Source: Patagioenas fasciata (Eukaryota; Chordata; Aves; Columbiformes; Columbidae). Taken from it: DNA of 64,000 nucleotides. The stretch covers positions 55,154,049 to 55,218,048 of the forward strand of contig NC_092560.1 in assembly GCF_037038585.1 (NCBI RefSeq). The letters run 5' to 3'. Made by a program: the position numbers and the translations under genes. Shown here piece by piece: positions 1-7,019 of this stretch (positions are counted from its first letter, which is position 1; every line of letters starts with the position of its first letter). The notes under the pieces are model-generated. The model was not told the DNA's origin. It did no database searches and saw nothing but the letters and a program-made list of their open reading frames with translations.

Positions 1-1690
1 TACGTAGTGCTCTCTTTTTTTTTTTTTTTTTTTTTTATGTATAGGATGAAGATGCTCAGGAAAGCATCTTCTGCCACAGTTGTTAATGCTTTTTCTTTTC
101 ATACTTACTGAGGAACCTCTTATTTGCTGCAGCTGTGTCGTAATTGAATAACATTAACATTTTAATTGGACTTTTAAGGTTGTGGGTTGTTAAGATTCCG
201 TTTACTCTCAAATCAGCTTGGATTTTATGAGGAATTTCCTTAAAGAATTTCCCTAGGTGCTTAACTTGGGTTATCTAAAGACATTAGCACATCATTTGGT
301 TGCTTGAAAGTTTAACCGGCATTTTGCTGTATAAATGCGCAGTAGGATTAAAGACACTATCCCATCAAAAGAGTGAGTTTTCCCTTCGTCTACGTCTTCC
401 ATCTCCTACTCCCTCCCCTTCCTCCATGGTTACCTAAATTGCTTCTCAATTTAATTCAGAATGAAATGACTTTCAGTCTCTGAACAAAAAGTAAATTCAA
501 AAAGCAAAGCCGATTTAAAACATTTCAGTTGAAGAAGGACTTTGTCGACTTTTCCCCAGCAAAAAAGTGTCTGGGATTGATTTCCTGTGACAATGTCAGT
601 TCAGAACATCTCTGGAAACAGTTAGCCTAAGAGCACTTCGTGGAGTCCTAAAAGCCCCATCCCCCGTGGCTTTGAAACGCTAATTTCAGGCTAATCTAAT
701 TAGGCTAATGACTTGCCAGCACCATGCAAGAAAGCTAGGACAATCTCCTTGAAATTTCCCTGCCTCACAGACTTGCACTTTCTTCATTGCATCAGGTTGG
801 GTCTAAACAGCAAGAAGCACAAACTTTGATTTCACTGAAAGAAAAGGGTCTTTAAATCGGCAGCTGCCGAGAAGGCAACGGTGTCGTGCATTTGAGATAG
901 TCAAGGCGCAAAGCATACTTAAATGTCAATTACGTTTTGTTTTGTCTGTGTCTCAACAGTGTAAGTCTTCATTCAATAGGGCACAGAGCATGTAAATGTT
1001 AGTACGATCAGCTAACACAACGGGCACGCAGGGGTGCAGCGCTGCTCCGCTCATCCAGCGCATCTCTGTGCCTCGATCGTTTATAGTCCAGATCGCAAGC
1101 CTAGAGGTCGAGAAATTTAGCCTGGTCCGCTTTTAAAGAGGAATTGGCCGAAATCTGTCCAAATGTTGTGTAGCTGTGAACTCAGTCTTATTTTTAAGTG
1201 CTGACTGAGAGAAGATAAGGAAACTGGGGCTGTGCAAGTTTCATTAAGTTAGGATCTGGCAGTTCTTCCTAGTAAGCAATTACTTATTTGGCTTTTTGCG
1301 TTTTCTGAGTTTCCGTGGCACTATTACAAAGTAGAGTGGAAGATCTCACACCGTTAGAAATACTGAGCCGCAAGATAGTAGAAAGCGGGCCACCGAAGTT
1401 AGGTCAGAAGACTTTCTTTTACCTTTCACAGACAGCTAGAGTTATGTCTGGCAATAACATCGCTCTTTTTTTTTTTTTTTTTTCCCGAAGATTTTTTTAT
1501 TCAAGATTGTTCCCAGATATATTTTTGTTATTTCACTTTCAGACTCAGCCTTTCCCCCTCCTGTCAGGAGGAACGATAACACATTTTATATATTTTCCCT
1601 CTCTTTTTTTGTTTCCTCTTTTTCTTTATTTTTTTGTTATTTTTGTTTTCTTGAGAGGACAGTAATTTCAACAGTGTGTTGAAATTGAAA
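1..1690. other. upstream non-coding flank of HTR1A
   Basis: No gene was recognised here. The stretch is AT-rich, with a T22 run at 15-36, a T18 run at 1466-1483 and a very T-rich segment at about 1590-1660. Open frames in it are short or made of homopolymer translation. A cluster of TAAT homeodomain-type cores lies at 679-711 and is listed separately. As the 5' flank of HTR1A it may hold distal promoter elements, but none can be named with certainty. Confidence 0.7.
679..711. promoter_or_regulatory. TAAT (homeodomain-type) motif cluster, candidate
   Basis: Within 33 bases the sequence carries GCTAAT three times plus a central CTAATTAG palindrome, giving four to five TAAT/ATTA cores. Such clustering is typical of homeodomain factor binding sites. 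It lies about 2.2 kb upstream of the HTR1A start codon. The motif match is seen directly; binding and a role in HTR1A control are inference. Confidence 0.3.
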
Positions 1691-2341
1691 ATGTAGTTAT
1701 TCCCGTCTCGGTAGGGCCGGACGGCGATGGTGTCTTTCTGCGGGGAGCCAGGCGACGGGGAGCCGCGCACTGGCGCGAAGCCCCCGACGGCAACGACAGC
1801 CCTTCCCACGGCAGAACGCTGGGACCAGGGCATGAATCATCACAAATGGGACTTCCATTGCTACAACATGCTTAAGTGACTGAGGGAGAGCCCTGCCCGG
1901 CACCGTACAGCAATCACTCCCGAGACACTCATGAGACACTGCTGCCCGAGATCCCTCTTGCCATGCACCCTCGCCGGCACGACTGGTGCTGCTAAGGGGC
2001 AACCCCGGCAGCACTGTGCTAGCTGCGGCCGAAGTGGCAGCCGGGCAGGGGCCGAGATTGCAGGCCAGAAGATAACCCCACCAGCCTCGGCAACCGGGGG
2101 TGCCCCGCCGAGTCCCCCCACGGGCGCCGCGCCCTCGGGCCGCCGCCGCCTGCCTGCAGGTGGCGATAAATACCTCCGGCACCACCCGCCCCGTACCCCC
2201 GTTCCGAGGCAGCCCTAGCGTGTTTATTGCCCCCCGTCTCGGGCGACAGTGCCTGGCTACGGAAAGTGTCTCCTCGCTTCACATTCCCCGCACAAGCTCC
2301 GGCGCCGGTCCCAAAGGGAAGCCCAGAGCCCCCGCTGACCG

Positions 2342-2730
2342 GGGCGGAGCTGAGGGGAGGAGATTTGGAGGGGACGGGGGTAGGGCTAAGTCGTGGTGGG
2401 TTCCTCTGCCGTGTCCCCGCAGCGGGGAAGGGGCGGTGGGGAGTGACGGACACCCGCATCCTCCCTCCCAGTCCGCCGGCGGCGCCGGGGGACGATGGCA
2501 ACCCAGCGAGGCCCCCCCACTGAAGGGCGGGATGGAGTGGGGGACGGAAGGGGAGGGGAAGGAGGGAGGCAGAACGCGAGGGGAGAGCGGAGAGGCAGAG
2601 CAGAAGAAGCGGTGCGGGCGAGCAGCGGAGCAAGGGGCAGCCGCTCGGCGAGCGGTGGCGGGAGGGCCGCCCCCGCCGCCTGGGGCTGCACGCTGGGCAG
2701 AGGCGGTAAGAATGGGCGGGCGCGGGGCGG
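2342..2730 (+). promoter_or_regulatory. HTR1A proximal promoter: cluster of GC boxes
   Basis: GGGCGG Sp1/KLF-type boxes occur at 2342-2347, 2431-2436, 2525-2530, 2714-2719 and 2725-2730, all within 450 bases upstream of the TATA box at 2777. A GGGGAGGGG purine motif (MAZ-like) lies at 2550-2558. The mammalian HTR1A promoter is known to respond to Sp1 and MAZ, so the arrangement fits the family. Individual site use is inference. Confidence 0.6.
2539..2566 (+). promoter_or_regulatory. candidate G-quadruplex / MAZ-like G tract
   Basis: Four G-runs (2539-2543, 2550-2553, 2555-2558, 2564-2566) are separated by loops of 6, 1 and 5 bases, which satisfies the usual intrastrand quadruplex rule. It is about 210 bases upstream of the TATA box on the coding strand and overlaps a MAZ-type GGGAGGG motif. 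Folding potential is read from sequence only. Confidence 0.5.
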
Positions 2731-2776
2731 CTCCGCCAGCCGCCGTCCTCCGCGCCTCGGCCGCCTCCTGCCGCGC

Positions 2777-2782
2777 TATATA
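2777..2782 (+). promoter_or_regulatory. candidate TATA box of HTR1A
   Basis: TATATA sits in otherwise extremely GC-rich DNA, 140 bases upstream of the start codon and just 3' of two GC boxes. A start site about 25-30 bases further on (near 2805-2810) would give a 5'UTR of about 115 bases. The human promoter has been described as TATA-less, so use of this box needs transcript 5'-end data. An AT island in GC-rich sequence at this distance is unlikely to be accidental, but it is not proof. Confidence 0.55.
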
Positions 2783-2843
2783 GGGGAGGGAGGGGTGACG
2801 GACGGGGGGGCTGCCCGGCGTGGCCAAAGCGCACGGGGCGGCG

Positions 2844-2873
2844 ATGCCTCCTGCCAGGGGAGCGCACAAGTGA
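2844..2873 (+). other. upstream ORF 1 in HTR1A leader (9 codons + stop)
   Basis: An ATG at 2844 opens a nine-codon reading frame (MPPARGAHK) closed by TGA at 2871-2873, 48 bases before the main start. The ATG has G at -3 but C at +4, a moderate context. If the start site is near 2807, this uORF is in every transcript and could reduce or gate translation of the receptor. Function is inference. Confidence 0.4.
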
Positions 2874-2887
2874 CCGGCGCCTCTTCC

Positions 2888-2902
2888 ATGCCCATCTCTT
2901 GA
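2888..2902 (+). other. upstream ORF 2 in HTR1A leader (4 codons + stop)
   Basis: A second upstream ATG at 2888 gives MPIS and a TGA stop, ending 19 bases before the HTR1A ATG. The context is weak (T at -3, C at +4), so leaky scanning is expected. Confidence 0.35.
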
Positions 2903-2921
2903 AGCGACCCCCCCGCCCGGC

Positions 2922-4163
2922 ATGGATGTGGCCAACAACACTACCTCCCCAGAGCGCTCCCCCGAGGGGGCAGGTGGCCCTGGCCTAGCAGAGGTGACCC
3001 TGGGCTACCAGCTGCTCACCTCCCTGCTCCTGGGCACACTCATCCTGTGCGCCGTGAGCGGCAACGCCTGCGTGATCGCGGCCATCGCCCTGGAGCGCTC
3101 CCTGCAAACCGTAGCCAACTATCTCATCGGCTCGCTGGCCGTCACCGACCTCATGGTATCCGTGCTGGTGCTGCCCATGGCGGCCCTCTACCAGGTTCTG
3201 AACAAGTGGACTCTGGGGCAGGTCACCTGCGACATCTTCATATCGCTGGACGTGCTGTGCTGCACCTCTTCCATCCTGCACCTGTGCGCCATCGCCTTGG
3301 ACAGGTACTGGGCCATCACGGACCCCATCGACTATGTCAACAAGCGGACTCCCCGGCGGGCAGCCGTGCTCATCAGCCTGACCTGGCTCATCGGCTTCTT
3401 GATATCCATCCCGCCCATGCTGGGCTGGAGGACGCCCGAGGACCGCTCGGACCCCGACGCGTGCACTATCAGCAAGGACCACGGGTACACCATCTACTCC
3501 ACTTTCGGCGCCTTCTACATCCCTCTCCTCCTCATGCTGGTGCTCTACGGCCGCATCTTCAAGGCGGCCCGCTTCAGGATCCGCAAGACCGTCAGGAAAG
3601 TGGAGAAGAAGAAAGTCGCCGACACCTGCCTCACCCTCTCCCCGTCTGCCCTGCAGAAGAAAAGCAACGGGGAGCCTGGCAAGGGTTGGCGGCGAACTGT
3701 GGAGCACAAGCCCGGCGTCTGTGTCAACGGCGCGGTTCGGCAGGGTGAGGACGGGGCCGCTCTGGAGATCATCGAAGTCCAGCGCTGCAACAGCTCCTCC
3801 AAGACTCACCTGCCGCTCCCCAGCGAGGCGTGCGGCTCCCCGCCGCCCCCCTCCTTCGAGAAGCGCAACGAGAAGAACACGGAAGCCAAGCGGAGGATGG
3901 CTCTGTCCCGGGAGAGGAAGACTGTCAAGACCCTGGGCATCATTATGGGCACCTTCATCCTCTGCTGGCTGCCCTTCTTCATCGTGGCGCTGGTCCTGCC
4001 CTTTTGTGACAGTAAGTGCTACATGCCCAAGTGGCTGGAGGCAGTCATCAACTGGCTGGGCTACTCCAACTCCCTCCTCAACCCCATCATCTATGCCTAT
4101 TTCAACAAAGACTTCCAAAGTGCTTTTAAGAAAATTATCAAGTGCAAATTTTGCAGGCAGTGA
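2922..4163 (+). CDS. HTR1A: 5-hydroxytryptamine receptor 1A (5-HT1A), intronless
   Basis: This encodes a 413-residue class A G-protein-coupled receptor for serotonin. The family couples to Gi/o at the neuronal plasma membrane, lowering cAMP and opening GIRK channels, as somatodendritic autoreceptor and postsynaptic receptor. Seven membrane segments are visible. Key residues: sequons at N5/N6, N48 (1.50), D76 (2.50), C103-C181 extracellular disulfide, amine-binding D110 (3.32), DRY 127-129, S193/T194 in TM5, CWLPFF 348-353 with W349 (6.48), N377 (7.39, the pindolol-sensitive Asn of 5-HT1A/1B), NPIIY 387-391, and likely palmitoylated C408 and C411. The C-terminal half of TM6 through the tail is nearly identical to mammalian 5-HT1A. 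It is nine residues shorter than human (422) by length differences in the N-terminus and third intracellular loop (about 215-330). The start is chosen for its strong Kozak context (G at -3, G at +4) and the conserved MDV opening. There are no frameshifts or introns. Other 5-HT1 subtypes are excluded by loop 3 and the tail. Confidence 0.99.
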   Translation: MDVANNTTSPERSPEGAGGPGLAEVTLGYQLLTSLLLGTLILCAVSGNACVIAAIALERSLQTVANYLIGSLAVTDLMVSVLVLPMAALYQVLNKWTLGQVTCDIFISLDVLCCTSSILHLCAIALDRYWAITDPIDYVNKRTPRRAAVLISLTWLIGFLISIPPMLGWRTPEDRSDPDACTISKDHGYTIYSTFGAFYIPLLLMLVLYGRIFKAARFRIRKTVRKVEKKKVADTCLTLSPSALQKKSNGEPGKGWRRTVEHKPGVCVNGAVRQGEDGAALEIIEVQRCNSSSKTHLPLPSEACGSPPPPSFEKRNEKNTEAKRRMALSRERKTVKTLGIIMGTFILCWLPFFIVALVLPFCDSKCYMPKWLEAVINWLGYSNSLLNPIIYAYFNKDFQSAFKKIIKCKFCRQ

Positions 4164-4600
4164 AGCCCGCCGCTCCGGGACGGGGCAGCGGAGGCTCCTG
4201 CCTCTCGCTCCATCTGTCCGGCCCCCACAGCAGTGTACCCCCCGCCCAGCCCCTCTACAGCATCGGCATAAGGGCGGGTGGGCTCCGGTCCCCCCCCGCC
4301 CCCTCCTTTCCACTCCCGGGCTCCTCTCTCCTCCGCCAGTCGGACAAGCCCCGCGGGGCAGGGGCACGGCAAGGCAGGGCTTCACCGGAGCCAGCGGGGG
4401 AATGCCCGGCCAGGAGGGCTCCGTGGCCGCCCGCGCCTCGCCGGGGCTCCGTTGCCGGGCGCCGACGCTCCCACCTCCCTTCCTCCCTTCCATCATTCTG
4501 GGTAGACTTAGGGTTTGCAGGTCGTTGCTTGTGGTCGCTGTAAACCACAGTGTCTGCCCGAAGTAGCATCGGTTAAAATAAACCACCCTATGCAGAAAAC
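4164..4600 (+). other. HTR1A: HTR1A 3'UTR
   Basis: C-rich, GC-rich sequence follows the TGA at 4161-4163 and runs to the first polyadenylation signal at 4577. An overlapping open frame on the plus strand and a very long one on the minus strand continue through it, but both are composition artefacts. The real 3' end is unverified and longer isoforms are possible. Confidence 0.6.
4577..4582 (+). terminator. HTR1A: HTR1A polyadenylation signal (AATAAA)
   Basis: A canonical AATAAA lies 414 bases after the HTR1A stop codon, at the point where the GC-rich island ends. Cleavage would be expected about 15-25 bases downstream; GT-rich sequence follows (about 4605-4625). It is the first such signal downstream of the gene. 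Confidence 0.6.
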
Positions 4601-5265
4601 CGCCGTGCTGGGGATTCTTCTTGGATTTGCGACGAGACGGCGCGGGACTCAGAGTCCGACCTCGGTCTAGCAGTGTGAGTATGGAGGCTGAAGACTACTC
4701 CCCGAGTGGAGGAAGGGGTTTTGGGCTCGTCGCTTCCCGGGCTGTGAAACTACCAAGTGGATTTTCTTGAGGGAAAAGCTACCGTGTTTTTTAACCTTGC
4801 AAGGTACTTACAGCCACATCCCCGTCTGCGTTACGTGTGTCTAACAGGTCTCCTGCTCTGCTAGGACTTTCCAGTTCATCGGGCTTCCCTTCGTTACAGT
4901 GCAGGGAGGTGATGGGGCTTAAACCCCAGCCACACTCCTGATTATATGGGGATTTTTTTCTAAATGCCTTTGACCCAGGGTTTCCCACGAAGGAAATGCT
5001 TGGAGCTGTGTGACTGTCCCTGAGTGCACCGCGCATGCAGCGGCACAGGGAGTTAAGGCAGCCTCAGAAGTATCGTTGTGCTTTTTTTCTTTTTTGGCCT
5101 TTTTTTCTTTTTTTTTTTTTTTTTAAGGCCGCTTGAAAGTTTCTTCGAGACGTTGCGGTTGCTTCGGAGGCAGCCAGCTGCACCACATTTTGCTTGAGGA
5201 AAAAAATAAAGAAAGCAAACAACAACAACAAAACGAACCAAGCCGATCAACCAAAACATTGCCAT
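4601..5265. other. intergenic, no gene seen
   Basis: Mixed-composition sequence immediately downstream of HTR1A. It contains a T-rich tract (about 5081-5124, including T17 at 5108-5124) bracketed by a 6-base inverted repeat GGCCTT / AAGGCC at 5096-5101 and 5125-5130. No coding potential was recognised. Confidence 0.6.
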
Positions 5266-5269
5266 GTGC

Positions 5270-5790
5270 TCAGTGGCAGCAGGGGAGGGGCCGAGAGCAT
5301 CCGCCGGCGACAGCCGCAGAGGGCGAAAACGGCACCTCGGCGCACGCTGGGAAGGGGCCGGCTCTCTCCTCCCCCACGCCAGCTTCGCCGGGGATGCGAA
5401 CGACCCTCATCACAAGCTGAGAGCTAGGGGCAGAAGCAGCCAGTGTCCCTGCAATACCAAGAGCAGGGAGAACCAAGCCTGGCCTCGTTGTACTCCGCGG
5501 CGGCTCCGCAAGTCTTCTCCCTCAGGGGATTCCCCCTCTCCCGTTAATCCCAGCTGCTTGGCCCCAGGAAACCGGGGGTGCTTCCCCGCCTGGCCCGGGG
5601 CTGGAGCAGGACAACCTTGCCCGCCTCACAGCCCCTCTGCTCGCCCTGCCACCCTGCCCTTTTTCTTCCGTGCCGCCGGCTGCGGCCGGGACGTGAGCTC
5701 TCTCTCGGGCCGGGGAGGGGGTGGCGCCAGATCGGGTAATGGGACTGGGCTGGCTACCGCGTACGTCTGCAACGGGCTGCCTGAAATTAA
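5270..5790. other. second CpG/GC-rich island, 3' of HTR1A
   Basis: A distinct block with many CG dinucleotides begins about 0.7 kb after the HTR1A polyadenylation signal. It carries overlapping open frames on both strands (such as 5264-5797 plus), as GC-rich DNA generally does; none resembles a known protein. It could be part of a downstream regulatory domain or the promoter of a non-coding transcript. Confidence 0.6.
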
Positions 5791-5799
5791 TGCTTGACC

Positions 5800-6110
5800 A
5801 AATATACATATATATATTTTTCCTGTTTATTTTTGTGCAATCTGTGTTACCTGTAGGTAAAAGGGAATGTTAAATCTGTGCGTCACGTGAATGTAAGTGT
5901 CCAGTCCTTTCTGAACTTCAACCGCTTACATTAAATGACAATAGTGCTTTTAACAGCCTCAGATATATAGCTGATTTTCTGAAAATCTTACTTGACCTCA
6001 TTTTCGCAATTAAAGTGACCTTTGATCTTATCTCCTCTTTGATCACTCCTAACCACGTGTATCCTAGGTACTCCTTAAGTACCGGAACGTCAGAAGAGTC
6101 AGCCTACAGC
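5800..6110. promoter_or_regulatory. candidate cis-regulatory element between two CpG-rich blocks
   Basis: An AT-rich segment is sandwiched between two CpG-rich blocks and is dense in recognisable factor motifs. It has E-boxes CACGTG at 5884-5889 and 6054-6059, two CTTTGATC TCF/LEF-type sites at 6020-6027 and 6037-6044, and an inverted TTACCT/AGGTAA pair at 5847-5860 (ZEB/SNAI-like). It is about 1.6 kb 3' of the HTR1A stop codon. There is no open frame of note. Motifs are seen directly; enhancer function is inference. Confidence 0.4.
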
Positions 6111-6119
6111 GATTAGGGA

Positions 6120-6700
6120 CCCGAAACTTCTCCTGCGTGCTCGGATATCCTGTGACTTCGGGAGTCACAGGCAGAGCGGCAAGAGGCGTGCAACTCTCGT
6201 TCTCCCTTCATCTGCCCCTCACCCCCGCACTGCAGGGGGAGGGATAAAGGGAGCATGGGCACAGCCCCCGAACGGGCGCCGGAGGCTGCGGGGTGCCCCA
6301 GCCGCCCTGTGTCGCTGCCCGCTCGGGCGGGGGGAAGCTTCGGCTCCCGGCAGAGCAAATCCCTCCGGCTGGCACAGGGAGGAGAGACGCGCCTTCCCTC
6401 GTCGAGCTTTGCCGCCTGTCTCCCTGTGTGGACGCCTCTCCCCGCATGAGGAGGCCGCGGGGAGGCGGCCCGGCCCCTGGCAACGCTCCACCGGGCGGAG
6501 GGTGCGCGGGAGCGGCGCGAAGCACCAGACCCTGGGTACCCGCACCGCCAGCCGCTTTCTTTCACCTTGGCAGGGCGTTCCCTCCCGCGGATATCTGGCC
6601 CGCGGCGCGGCAGCTGTGCTGCCCTGGTCAGCTCTGGCCGCATCGCCCTCCCGGGATGCTCCCCCACCCCGCGGTGTTGCACAAGGCGGCACGGAAATAA
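6120..6700. other. third CpG/GC-rich island
   Basis: CG-rich DNA about 2 kb downstream of HTR1A, with sharp AT-rich borders on both sides. Several open frames of 64-213 codons overlap on both strands here, which marks them as composition artefacts. No protein family was recognised. Confidence 0.6.
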
Positions 6701-6884
6701 CGTCTCTGACCTCCGTGGTGACAGTATTTCTATGAACAGTTTTACATTTCTCATTGCCTCTCTTGTCTCTTTTTTATCCCCTCTATTAAATTCTGTATGT
6801 GGAGGAAACGCGCTGCTTTAAAAGACGGGGGATTTGTTTCTGTGCTGTAGTTTCCAAATTCCTAATTTGATTTCCACTGAGGTT

Positions 6885-7018
6885 TAAAAAACGCCCAAAA
6901 AAGAAACCTCCCCAAACCCCAAACAAAGCAAAAACTAAAAAACCCCAACCAACCAACAACAACAACAAAAAAACCCAGAAACACCACCACCAAAAACCAC
7001 ACACAAAAACCTCAAAAC
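6885..7018. repeat. A/C-rich low-complexity tract
   Basis: About 130 bases are almost entirely A and C on the plus strand, with short AAC, CCAA and ACC runs and very few G or T. This is simple-sequence DNA with extreme strand asymmetry. The minus-strand open frame through it translates as a Trp/Phe/Leu/Gly-rich artefact. Confidence 0.8.
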
Positions 7019-7019
7019 A

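Larger units (their letters stand above)
2010..4480. other. CpG island spanning the HTR1A promoter and gene body
   Basis: The sequence changes from AT-rich flank to very GC-rich DNA with frequent CG dinucleotides, from about 2.0 kb through the end of the HTR1A 3'UTR. GC-rich transition DNA already starts near 1.7 kb. This explains the many long spurious open frames on both strands. CpG-island promoters with an intronless coding exon inside the island are usual for HTR1A in amniotes. Boundaries are judged by eye. Confidence 0.85.

Noticed and set aside
1315-1665. 116-codon open frame with Phe/Leu-rich tail
   Set aside because: The hydrophobic part is a translation of T-rich homopolymers, not a membrane protein.
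1697-2941. Many overlapping open frames of 86-282 codons in the promoter CpG island
   Set aside because: They occur in all frames of both strands, as expected for GC-rich DNA, and are Pro/Arg/Gly/Ala-rich with no recognisable domains.
3721-4566. 281-codon plus-strand open frame overlapping the end of HTR1A
   Set aside because: It is a shifted frame of HTR1A continuing into the GC-rich 3'UTR; Ser/Arg/Pro-rich without similarity to any protein.
2985-4586. 533-codon minus-strand open frame antisense to HTR1A
   Set aside because: It mirrors the receptor gene. High third-position GC in HTR1A removes stops on the opposite strand, and the translation is an acidic/Gly/Gln-rich artefact with no domain.
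4671-4680. Splice-donor-like GTGAGT just downstream of HTR1A
   Set aside because: It lies beyond the polyadenylation signal, with no matching acceptor or exon; HTR1A is known to be intronless in its coding region.
6113-6754. 213-codon minus-strand open frame in the third CpG block
   Set aside because: It overlaps several other open frames on both strands in GC-rich DNA, and no protein family is evident.
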